A stretch of DNA of 64,000 bases from AP-15 sp963797115 (GTDB lineage Bacteria > Pseudomonadota > Alphaproteobacteria > ATCC43930 > CGMCC-115725), in assembly GCA_963797115.1 (NCBI GenBank), contig CAWCOH010000001.1, positions 806,001-870,000 on the forward strand. The letters are read 5' to 3'. The notes below the pieces were generated by a model that saw only the letters and a list, made by a program, of their open reading frames with translations, did no database searches and was not told the DNA's origin. A program made the translations under genes and the position numbers. Every line of letters starts with the position of its first letter. Within the stretch, counting starts at the first letter, position 1. Below are positions 53,065 through 61,004 of the stretch, one piece after another.

Positions 53065-53480
53065 GTGCTGGACCATGTTTCTCTCCGGGTAAGCAATATC
53101 GGGCGCAGCCGATACTTCTATGGTGCCGCACCGCGACCGATCGGGCTGGTGCGCATCGTCGATTTCGGCAAGGGCTGCGGTTCCGATTACGGTGCGGCGC
53201 CGGGACCACTCGGCGTCCAGTTCACCATCACTCAGGAGCCTGGACCCAGAACTCCGATTGCCGGCGCACATCACTGCTTCCGCGCGCCGGATCGGGGCGG
53301 CGGTCCGCGCCTTTCACGCCGCGGCATTAGCAGCCGGCGGGAGCGACGACGGCGCGCGCGGTCTTCGGCCGAAGTACCCATGCTGACTCTTACGGCGCGT
53401 TGGTACGCGATCCAGATGCCCATCGCATCGAAGCGATGTGCCACGCGCCGGGAGCGCCGATCGTCGTCACCGATTGCTGA
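53065..53480 (+). pseudogene. VOC (glyoxalase-like) pseudogene with two frameshifts
   Basis: Reading across three frames gives one protein: LDHVSLRVSNIGRSRYFYGA, IVDFGKGCGSDYGAAPGPLG, then a frame change in the region of 53290, VRAFHAAALAAGGSDDGARG, a second change near 53370, and GALVRDPDAHRIEAMCHAPG. These are the first metal His, the conserved FYGA loop and the C-terminal DPDxHRIE block of the vicinal oxygen chelate family. Start GTG 53065. Two indels suggest a decayed gene. Confidence 0.8.
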
Positions 53481-54034
53481 CCGAGGCCGGGCGGACAGAA
53501 AAATCCCGGGTGCGACCGAATGGGCGGAGCCCGGTGGTTTTGTTGCGATAAAAAGATGATCATATAATTGTCATGATGGCATTTCATAACCTCGGTCGAC
53601 GGCAGATGCGGGAATGACCCGCCCGTCGGACCAAGGAGATCTCGATGACTGAGGGGCTTTCGCCAAGACAATCGCGCCTGCGGACGCCGCAGCCGGCGTT
53701 AATGGCGCCGGCTCGGACCCTCGCTACAACCCACAGGAGAGATTCTGCTGCAGATTAGCTGCAGATAGCGGGATGTGTAATGATCATTTCAATCAAGAAT
53801 TGTAGCCGGCCGACATGCATGCCTGCCTGGCCGTTGATAGAGCTACGTTTACAGACGTGGGTGCCCGGGACTAGTCCGGCCACGGGGGCCGAAGGTTGTG
53901 TGGGTACCTGCAGCACCTTCGTATAGCTGCCGCGAAAAGCTCAACCGAAGAGCCGTGCCCGAGCGGGGGCCACAGCGATTTCCGATGGGGGGCTCTGATG
54001 GTATCCTTGTGGCCGGCATTCCGGGAGATGCGAC
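53481..54034. other. Intergenic region with possible gene remnant
   Basis: No complete gene was found in 554 bases. A short frame from ATG 53645 has a good ribosome-binding site (AAGGAG) but encodes only 37 residues (MTEGLSPRQSRLRTPQ); the adjacent frame reads FAKTIAPADAAAGVNGAGSD, so this may be another frameshifted start. A degenerate copy of the GTCCGGCCACGG-type repeat lies near 53867-53890. Confidence 0.4.
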
Positions 54035-55831
54035 ATGTCTTACGCCGCCCCAGTCGCAGAGATGCGCTTTGTGCTCGAGGAGGTGGCCGAACTGGAAGCG
54101 TTGGCGCGGTTGCCGGGCTATGAGGCGGCTTCTCCCGACCTCACCGAGGCGATCCTCGAGGAGGCGGCCAAGCTCGCGGGGAATGAGCTAGCACCCCTCA
54201 ACCAGCCGGCCGACCGCGCCGGCAGCGTGCTGGAAAACGGCGTCGTGCGCACTCCGCCGGGGTTTCGCGAGGCCTATGCCCGCTACGTCGAGGGCGGCTG
54301 GAACGGGCTCGCCTTCGATCCCGAATATGGCGGGCAAGGCCTGCCGCTCGCCCTCGCCATCCCGGTGGCGGAGATGTGGAACTCCGCGTGCATGAGCTTT
54401 GCCCTCTGTCCCCTGCTAACCGTGGGTGCGGTCGAGCTGCTGCAGGCGCACGGCTCGGACGACCAGAAGCAGCGCTATTTGGGCAAGCTCGTCTCGGGCG
54501 AGTGGACCGGGACGATGAACTTGACCGAGCCGCAGGCGGGATCGGATCTCGGGTCAATGCGCAGCCGCGCTGTACCGGCCCATGATCCGCACTGGGGGGA
54601 GCACTACAGGATCAAGGGGCAGAAGATCTTCATCACCTATGGTGATCACGATCTGGCCCCGAACATCGTCCACATGGTGCTGGCGCGCACCCCCGAGGCG
54701 CCGCCCGGCAGCCGCGGGATCTCCTTGTTTCTCGTGCCGAAGGTGCTCCCCGACGACGCAGGCGGGCTGGGGTCACGCAACGACATCCGCACGTTGAGCC
54801 TGGAGCACAAGCTCGGCATCCACGCTTCGCCGACTTGCGTCCTTGCCTATGGCGAGGACGAAGGAGCCATCGGCTGGCGCATCGGCGAGGAGAATCGCGG
54901 CCTCGAATACATGTTCACGATGATGAACGCCGCGCGCCTCAATGTCGGGCTGCAGGGGGTGGCGATCGCCGAGCGCGCCTATCAGCAGGCGCGCGGCTTC
55001 GCCCGGACCCGGGTGCAAGGCCGGCCCCTCGGCGCCGCAGCAAATGCCGAGCCGCTGCCGATCATCCATCATCCGGATGTGCGCCGCATGCTGTTGTGGA
55101 TGCGCACGGCGACGGAGGCGATGCGCGCGCTCGCCTATTACACTGCCGGGATGATCGATCAAGGACGCCGGCACCCCGAGCCGGCGGCGCGTAGAGCAGC
55201 AGAGCGTCGGGCAGATCTGCTGATCCCGGTGGTCAAGGCGTGGTGCACCGATCTCGGGGTCGCCGTCGCTTCGACCGGAATTCAGGTGCATGGCGGGATG
55301 GGATATGTCGAGGAAACGGGGGCGGCACAACACCTGCGGGACGCGCGTATTGCACCAATCTACGAGGGGACGAACGGCATCCAGGCGAATGATCTGGTCG
55401 GCCGCAAGCTGGCACGCGACCGCGGCGAGGCTGCAGCGGCGCTGGCTGCCGAGATGCGGGCGACCGCGTCGACGCTCCACGCGGATAATGGAGCCGGCTA
55501 TTCTCTGATAGCCTGCCAATTGGAAGAGGGGCTTGAGGCGCTCGACACCGCCAACTCATACCTGGTGGAGGCGGAGCCTGCCCTCGCGGCCGCGGGGTCA
55601 GCCCCGTATCTCCAGTTGCTGGGTACCGTTTGCGCCGGTTGGCTGATGGCCCGAATGGCGCTCTCCGCGGAACGCCGCGGCGCGGCAAATGGCAGCGATA
55701 CCGCCTTCCTCGCCGCGAAACGGACGACTGCGCGCTTCTATGCCGAGCATTTCCTGGCGCTGGCGCCCGGCTATCTTGCAGGGGTCCTCGCGGGAACCAC
55801 CGTGCTCGATTTCGACCCGGACCTGTTCTGA
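54035..55831 (+). CDS. Acyl-CoA dehydrogenase (long form with C-terminal extension)
   Basis: The 598-residue protein has an N-terminal helical domain, FAD-contacting segments (TMNLTEPQAGSDLGSM, KIFITYGDHDL), a helical C-terminal domain (AARLNVGLQGVAIAERAYQQ) and the catalytic Glu region IYEGTNGIQANDLVGRKL. The final about 130 residues form the extension found in the AcdB/FadE-like long group, which acts on long or unusual acyl-CoA substrates. GGGAGATGCGAC precedes ATG 54035. It converges on the cytochrome gene, 5 bp from its stop. Confidence 0.93.
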   Translation: MSYAAPVAEMRFVLEEVAELEALARLPGYEAASPDLTEAILEEAAKLAGNELAPLNQPADRAGSVLENGVVRTPPGFREAYARYVEGGWNGLAFDPEYGGQGLPLALAIPVAEMWNSACMSFALCPLLTVGAVELLQAHGSDDQKQRYLGKLVSGEWTGTMNLTEPQAGSDLGSMRSRAVPAHDPHWGEHYRIKGQKIFITYGDHDLAPNIVHMVLARTPEAPPGSRGISLFLVPKVLPDDAGGLGSRNDIRTLSLEHKLGIHASPTCVLAYGEDEGAIGWRIGEENRGLEYMFTMMNAARLNVGLQGVAIAERAYQQARGFARTRVQGRPLGAAANAEPLPIIHHPDVRRMLLWMRTATEAMRALAYYTAGMIDQGRRHPEPAARRAAERRADLLIPVVKAWCTDLGVAVASTGIQVHGGMGYVEETGAAQHLRDARIAPIYEGTNGIQANDLVGRKLARDRGEAAAALAAEMRATASTLHADNGAGYSLIACQLEEGLEALDTANSYLVEAEPALAAAGSAPYLQLLGTVCAGWLMARMALSAERRGAANGSDTAFLAAKRTTARFYAEHFLALAPGYLAGVLAGTTVLDFDPDLF

Positions 55832-55836
55832 GCCTG

Positions 55837-56415
55837 CTATCGAATGCGCGCGAGGTAGTAAGCGAGTTCGACGATCTGCGCGTCTCCGATCGGCTGCAAC
55901 ACCTCGGCCATCGTCGCGTCATAACCGCGGCGCGCGCCGCTCTTGTACTCGCGCAGGGCCTTCAGCAGGTAGTCCTCGCGTTGATCGGCGAGCCGCGGCA
56001 CATTTTCCTGCCCGGAGAAATCCGGGCGGTGACAAAAATCACATCGGTTCTGTTGGGCCAGGACGCTGCCCTGCTCCATCCGCTCGGCCTCACCGGCATC
56101 GGTCGGGGGGCGCGGCGGCGGCAGAGCAGCAATGAAATCGGCGGTCGACTGCAAATCCTGGTCGTTGAGTTCCTTCGCCATCGAATTCATCGGCTCGGCA
56201 ACGCGCAGACCTTCGCGGAACATGAACAGCTGGATCAGGGTGTAGGGCGAAGGCTGCCCTCCGAGCGAAGGCACTTCAGGGTTTTCGGATTGGCCTGCCG
56301 CGCCGTGGCAGGCAAGACAGGGCTCAAGTTGCTCGGGCGGAGCGGCGCCGGCAGTGAAAAGCCCGCCTTCGACGAGCACCGCCGCGATGGCACAGGCTCG
56401 GCCGGCGCGCTCCAT
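55837..56415 (-). CDS. Dihaem c-type cytochrome (c4-like)
   Basis: The 192-residue protein has a signal-like N terminus and two haem-c motifs, CLACH (about residue 33) and CDFCH (about 125), with Met candidates (EPMNSMAKEL and DATMAEVLQ) for the sixth ligands. The duplicated fold is that of cytochrome c4, an electron carrier in the periplasm. It follows the PQQ dehydrogenase gene by 12 bp and is its likely electron acceptor. Confidence 0.88.
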   Translation of the reverse strand: MERAGRACAIAAVLVEGGLFTAGAAPPEQLEPCLACHGAAGQSENPEVPSLGGQPSPYTLIQLFMFREGLRVAEPMNSMAKELNDQDLQSTADFIAALPPPRPPTDAGEAERMEQGSVLAQQNRCDFCHRPDFSGQENVPRLADQREDYLLKALREYKSGARRGYDATMAEVLQPIGDAQIVELAYYLARIR

Positions 56416-56427
56416 GCATGGTTCCGC

Positions 56428-57720
56428 TTAGCGGCGCAAGCTGGCGCGCGGCGGACCGTAGGTTACACGATAGACCGCGCCGTTCCAGTCGTCGGAGACC
56501 AGCATCGAGCCGTCCTTCACCAGCTCCATGTCAACCGGCCGGGCGACATATTTGTTGTCCTGCAGAAAGCCGGTAATGAACGGCTCGACCGATTTGACGG
56601 TGCCGTCGGGGTTGAGCTTCGCCACGACGATGTCCCCACCAAATTTCTTGGTCTTGTTCCAGGAGCCATGGCGCGCAATGAAAATTGCATTGTTGTAATC
56701 TTGCGGGAACATGCGGCCGGTGTAGAAACGCATGCCGAGCGGCGCCGAATGCGGCCCCAGCTGCGCGACCGGCTTGGTGAACTCGTCGCAGCTGCGACCC
56801 CAGCCGAACTGCGGGTCGGGGACATCGCCGCCGCCGCAATAGGGATAGCCGAAATTGTCCTGGCCGGGATGGAGGAGCCGGTTGAGCTTGTCGTTAGGTT
56901 GGTCCTCCGACAGCCAGTCGCGCTGGTTCTCGGTGAAATAGAGCACTTTCTGAACCGGGTGCCAGTCCATGCCGACGATCTGGCGGACGCCGCGGGCCAC
57001 CACCTCCATGCCACTGCCATCGAGGTTGATGCGGCGGATCTGGGCATGGGTTGGCGGCGGCATGCAGTTATTGCACGGGGCGCCGATGTTCAAATAGAGC
57101 TTGTTATCCGGCCCGACGGTCAGGAATTTCCAGCCGTGCGGCGCGTCGCTCGGCAGATCGTCATAGATGACGGTCGGCTTCGGCGGGTTGTCGAGCTGGC
57201 TCTCGACATTGTCGATCTTCGATATCTTGTTGATCTCGGCGATATAGAGCGTGCCGTTGTGAAGGGCGATGCCGTTCGGCGAATTCAGCCCGCTCGCCAG
57301 AACCGTGACCTCGCGCTTACCCTCCCGATCGACGATGGCATAAATCTTATCTTGCCGGCGGTTGCTGACGAACACTGTGCCCTTGTCGCCGATCCGCAGC
57401 GAGCGAGCGTCGGGGATTCCGCTCGCATAGACCTCGATATGGAAGTTCGCGGGCAATTGCAGCTTGGCCATCGGAAGCCTGTCGGCCGGGGTGGGGATCG
57501 GCGAAGGCACCTGGGGCGCCAGGCTCTCGGCTGCCGTGCTCTCCGGCCGGCCCTGCGTCCACGAAGGAGGCGTCTGAGGCTGGCCCGCCGGTGCCGGTTG
57601 CGCGGTCAATGCAGGCGCGGAACCTGCCGGCGCCTGTTGGGCGGCAACCGCCCACGGGGCGGCCAGGAGAACCGCCACCGCGAGCAAGAATGGTCGAGAG
57701 TGGGACAACAGAGATGACAT
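56428..57720 (-). CDS. PQQ-dependent sugar dehydrogenase (sorbosone dehydrogenase type)
   Basis: The 430-residue periplasmic protein has a signal peptide (MSSLLSHSRPFLLAVAVLLA, end AVAAQ), a Pro/Ala/Gln linker and a six-bladed propeller (NGIALHNGTLYIAEINKI, APHGWKFLTVGPDNKLYLNI, MRFYTGRMFPQDYNNAIFIA, ARHGSWNKTKKFGGD). It belongs to the soluble glucose/sorbosone dehydrogenase family. GGGAGGAAG precedes ATG 57718-57720; the frame open to 57756 is less likely. The 56415 gene would carry its electrons. PQQ synthesis genes are not in the window. Confidence 0.9.
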   Translation of the reverse strand: MSSLLSHSRPFLLAVAVLLAAPWAVAAQQAPAGSAPALTAQPAPAGQPQTPPSWTQGRPESTAAESLAPQVPSPIPTPADRLPMAKLQLPANFHIEVYASGIPDARSLRIGDKGTVFVSNRRQDKIYAIVDREGKREVTVLASGLNSPNGIALHNGTLYIAEINKISKIDNVESQLDNPPKPTVIYDDLPSDAPHGWKFLTVGPDNKLYLNIGAPCNNCMPPPTHAQIRRINLDGSGMEVVARGVRQIVGMDWHPVQKVLYFTENQRDWLSEDQPNDKLNRLLHPGQDNFGYPYCGGGDVPDPQFGWGRSCDEFTKPVAQLGPHSAPLGMRFYTGRMFPQDYNNAIFIARHGSWNKTKKFGGDIVVAKLNPDGTVKSVEPFITGFLQDNKYVARPVDMELVKDGSMLVSDDWNGAVYRVTYGPPRASLRR

Positions 57721-57865
57721 GGTCTTCCTCCCTACCGGCGCCAGTTGAGCCTTCACCCGAATTTTTGTTGCAGGCGCGGTGGTTCAGTCAACTTCACCAA
57801 CCGGCAAATTGCAACCTCGCGGCGGGACGTTGCAACCGGACGACCCGCGGTCCCGGTCTCGTCGG

Positions 57866-59107
57866 CTATTCGGCCGCTTGCGGCATCTGCTTCAAGTCGG
57901 TCGCGTAACGCAGATGCACCGGGGCGTTCAGCTCGAACGGGTCTTTCAGCCCAAGCTCCTTGCCGATCTCGCGCATCGCCGGCATGACCTCCTGGCCCAG
58001 CAGGCGAATGCAGGTCCGCGCATCTTCGTTGCTGACCGTGCCGTCATTGCCCCAAATGCCGTAAATGCTCGGCCGGGTCTCTTCGAGCACGCGGCGCAAT
58101 TTGGGGATGACCGTCTTTGGCGTGCCGAAGAAGACGCGCCCGTCGGCAACCTGCTGCTCAAAAGTCGGGCGCCCGCGCGGGTTTTCGGCGCGCCCGACCG
58201 CGAACTCGACGAAGTTGCGGCGCAGCGTCGGCGAGAAATAGCCCGACGGGTTCGACCACACCGGGTGCGCCAGGCCGGTGAACTCGCCCTGCATCCACAG
58301 GAACTGGCGGGCGTTCTTCTCGGCCTTTTCCTCGCTGTCGGAGACGTGCACCTGCTGCAGGTAGCCGCGGTTCTCGGGGCCCGCCTCGTAGCCGGTCTCG
58401 AGCGCGACCTTGTCGTACAGCTCCCAGATCTTCTTGGTCGCCTCAATCGAGGTGTTGAGCGCGATGTAGGGATAGCGCTGCTGCGCCGCCCAGATGATCG
58501 TCTCCTGGCTGAGGACACCGGGCACCCAAATGCGCGGATAGGGCTTCTGCAACGGCACCGCCCAAGGGTTGACAACGCGGTGCTGGTAATGGGTGCCCTC
58601 CCAACGGAACGGTCCCTGGCGCGTCCAGGCGGCGACGATCAGATCATGCGCCTCCTGGAAGCGCTCGCGGTTGTAGGCCGGATTGACGCCGGCGGCGAGC
58701 AACTCCTGTCCACCGCCGCGCACGATGCCGGGGACTAGGCGGCCCTTTGAGATCATGTCGATCATCGCCAATTCCTCGGCGAGCCTGACCGGGTTCTCGG
58801 CCAAGGGCAGCGGATTGCCGAGCAAGACGATCTTCGCCTTTTTGGTCACCGCTGCGAGGATCGAGGCAAAGATATTGCATTTTGCCTGCATGCAGAACGG
58901 CGCGTTGTGGTGCTCGTTGAGCATGAATCCTTCGACGCCCTGCTCCTCGGCGTAGATGTAATGCTCAAGATATTCGTTATAGAGCCGGCTGCCGGCGACC
59001 GGATCGAAATGCTTGTTCGAGAACATCAGCGCCGTGTGGCCGACTTCAAGCCCGATATCGGCCGGGTAGGTCGCCATCGGCTGCTCTGTGAAGTACATGA
59101 CAAACAT
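57866..59107 (-). CDS. LLM-class flavin-dependent oxidoreductase (copy 3, distant)
   Basis: The 413-residue protein starts at ATG 59105-59107 behind a strong ribosome-binding site (AAGGAGGAAGCC). Luciferase-like segments: MFVMYFTEQPMATYPADIG, EGFMLNEHHNAPFCMQAKCN, LAMIDMISKGRLVPGIVRGG and YIALNTSIEATKKIWELYDK. It is longer and only weakly like the tandem pair at 47.8-50 kb. It lies 23 bp from the hydrolase gene on the same strand, an LLM-plus-hydrolase pair that is common in this group. Confidence 0.88.
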   Translation of the reverse strand: MFVMYFTEQPMATYPADIGLEVGHTALMFSNKHFDPVAGSRLYNEYLEHYIYAEEQGVEGFMLNEHHNAPFCMQAKCNIFASILAAVTKKAKIVLLGNPLPLAENPVRLAEELAMIDMISKGRLVPGIVRGGGQELLAAGVNPAYNRERFQEAHDLIVAAWTRQGPFRWEGTHYQHRVVNPWAVPLQKPYPRIWVPGVLSQETIIWAAQQRYPYIALNTSIEATKKIWELYDKVALETGYEAGPENRGYLQQVHVSDSEEKAEKNARQFLWMQGEFTGLAHPVWSNPSGYFSPTLRRNFVEFAVGRAENPRGRPTFEQQVADGRVFFGTPKTVIPKLRRVLEETRPSIYGIWGNDGTVSNEDARTCIRLLGQEVMPAMREIGKELGLKDPFELNAPVHLRYATDLKQMPQAAE

Positions 59108-59130
59108 GGCTTCCTCCTTGGTCGATCCCG

Positions 59131-59916
59131 CTAATTCTCGTCGATGAAGCCGGTGACCAGCGTAGCGAGCTCGTCCGGCTGCTCCATCTCGACGCAATGG
59201 CCGGCGGCCCGCACGGTAACGAGCCGCGCCTTCGGGAGCAACGCCGCATAGCGCTCCCCGGCGCTCTTCGGCACAACCTTGTCGTCGTCGCCCCACACAA
59301 CCAGCGCCGGAGCACTCACCCCACCTAACAGATGCGGCAGAGTCGGGTTATACATGTAAGGCTTCCAGGCAATGCGGAAGCTCATCTCGCGGCACAGATC
59401 CCATTCGACCAGCTGATCTGTCGTAACATCGCCGTAGATGCGGGCAAACGCCTGCTGGTCGTGAAAGCCGGCCCGGGCGTAGTCGAGATAACTCACGATC
59501 GCCTGATCGAGTATGTCGCCTTCGGGTGGCTTGACACCCATCGCTCCGACGAGCGCCAGCCGGTGGAAGTCCCGGGGTGCCATCGTGGCCATCTCGGCCG
59601 CGATCCAACCGCCGAAACCAAGGCCGATCAGCGATGCCCGATCGACAGCGAGGAGTGAGAGCAGCGATTGATAAATGACCGCCACGTCACGCACGCTGCG
59701 CAGCCACTGCGGTCGTTCAGACCGGCCGTAGCCCGGGTGATGCGGAACGATCACGTCGAAGCGGCGGGCCAAAGCGTCGTAGAAGTCGAGCCGGTTGGGG
59801 CTGCCGATGTCGTGGTGCAGGACGAGCACCGGACGTCCGCTGCCGGCCCGTGCGGCATGCAGTTTCACCCCCGCCAGCTCGACTGTCGTCTCGTTCCACC
59901 CTGCGCTGGCCACCAT
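59131..59916 (-). CDS. Alpha/beta-hydrolase-fold protein lacking the nucleophile serine
   Basis: The 261-residue protein has the fold blocks RPVLVLHHDIGSPNRLDFYD, PHHPGYGRSERP, VWGDDDKVVP and AAGHCVEMEQP. The elbow reads LIGLGFGGWIAAEMA: the expected Ser/Cys/Asp of G-x-Nuc-x-G is Gly at about residue 100, while the acid and His remain. It may be catalytically dead or use another mechanism. ATG 59916 has GAGGAGGTG upstream; the frame is open to 59997. It is probably coupled to the LLM gene. Confidence 0.82.
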   Translation of the reverse strand: MVASAGWNETTVELAGVKLHAARAGSGRPVLVLHHDIGSPNRLDFYDALARRFDVIVPHHPGYGRSERPQWLRSVRDVAVIYQSLLSLLAVDRASLIGLGFGGWIAAEMATMAPRDFHRLALVGAMGVKPPEGDILDQAIVSYLDYARAGFHDQQAFARIYGDVTTDQLVEWDLCREMSFRIAWKPYMYNPTLPHLLGGVSAPALVVWGDDDKVVPKSAGERYAALLPKARLVTVRAAGHCVEMEQPDELATLVTGFIDEN

Positions 59917-60306
59917 CACGACACCTCCTCGAGAGACGCTCAAGCTTAGCGCCTGATCGCCATTGGCCGCAACCGACGCGGATCTAAATCGTAACAACCA
60001 GCTACTCGACCCGAAGATAATCCAAACGCGGCAGCGCCTCGCCCCTAAGGAGCAGCCGACAGGATATCGGCCGACCGCCCAGCATGAAGGATGTACGCTT
60101 TAGTAAGAATAATTTGATCTTTCGATATCTAGATTTATTTTTTTACGGAATAGCAATATGCTCAGTAGATCATGGAGCAAGCGCTGAACGGTCTCCGATG
60201 GCAGCACGAACGCTTCTTAAGGAAATCCGTCGCCGAGCACTTCGTGTCGGTCCTTCGCGGGTTATCGCGTTCTTTGGAACTTGGGAGAGATGCATAGTGC
60301 TCTCTG
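59917..60306. other. Intergenic region, AT-rich patch
   Basis: No gene is supported in these 390 bases. From about 60100 to 60170 the sequence is clearly richer in A and T (GATATCTAGATTTATTTTTT) than the flanking genes. A 102-codon frame from ATG 60084 lacks a ribosome-binding site and recognisable domain. Confidence 0.5.
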
Positions 60307-60960
60307 GTGAGCGATGCGGTTTTGGTACTCTTAGAGCGGTTGCTCGAATTTATGTTGCCGCTGCTGGGCCTGTGCAACCGCTCCTACGCTAACACAGCAC
60401 CGAATGGTTTGAACTGGATGCGGACAGCCCTACATGCGGCTGGTTGCAGACCCGTCGACATTTTCGTCGGACGAGTGATCCCGAGCGGTCTTCGGTATGG
60501 AAAGCTGAATGTACCGCGGTCTAATGTGCTGACAGTCACGCAATTCGATCATTCCGCCTGGGTTTACACCGTCCACCGCGACAATGATCCTCGATGTTAC
60601 GCGCTCCTGATAGGGGTTAACGCGCGAACAGACTCTCCAGTTCTAGTTAAACGCAGCTCCAATGCGCACGGCGAGCCGATCCGTTACATGTCTAGGGAGG
60701 AGGCCGCTGTTTCATGGAGACCGAGATCGACGCACTCGTGGCCAGCAAAATTTTTGGTGCGCAGTGAAGATCAGGATTTTGCGTCGGGTCTTGTCTGCGG
60801 GATGGGTTTGACTTCAACTGAACGTGTGGGTTTACAGGTCCAAGTTTTTCCGGTCGCGCGCCGGAAGCAGCAGGTCTTCTTCCTTTGCTTCGGCAGCCCA
60901 CTGCGCATACCGTCTCTGCCGCCCATCGCTCGCAGCCTCGCCGCCCACAGGAAGTCCTGA
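60307..60960 (+). CDS. Hypothetical ORF in lower-GC DNA
   Basis: A 217-codon frame starts at GTG 60307 without a clear ribosome-binding site. The centre (NVLTVTQFDHSAWVYTVHRD, ALLIGVNARTDSPVLVKRSS) has the composition of a folded protein, but I recognise no family. The base composition is nearer to 50 percent GC than the rest of the window, so it may be acquired or may be noncoding. The following quinoprotein gene begins 44 bp later. Confidence 0.3.
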   Translation: MSDAVLVLLERLLEFMLPLLGLCNRSYANTAPNGLNWMRTALHAAGCRPVDIFVGRVIPSGLRYGKLNVPRSNVLTVTQFDHSAWVYTVHRDNDPRCYALLIGVNARTDSPVLVKRSSNAHGEPIRYMSREEAAVSWRPRSTHSWPAKFLVRSEDQDFASGLVCGMGLTSTERVGLQVQVFPVARRKQQVFFLCFGSPLRIPSLPPIARSLAAHRKS

Positions 60961-61004
60961 CAATGAAGTCATGACAATAGAGCGAGACCGGTCAAGGGTT
61001 GTTG

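Noticed and set aside
53645..53758. 37-codon frame with good ribosome-binding site
   Set aside because: Too short and unrecognised; probably the start of a decayed gene.
55630..57717. A 695-codon plus-strand frame
   Set aside because: It is antisense to the cytochrome and PQQ sugar dehydrogenase, whose motifs and ribosome-binding sites are clear. High GC makes long antisense frames common.
60084..60392. 102-codon plus-strand frame in the AT-rich patch
   Set aside because: No ribosome-binding site or family, and its composition changes abruptly in the middle.
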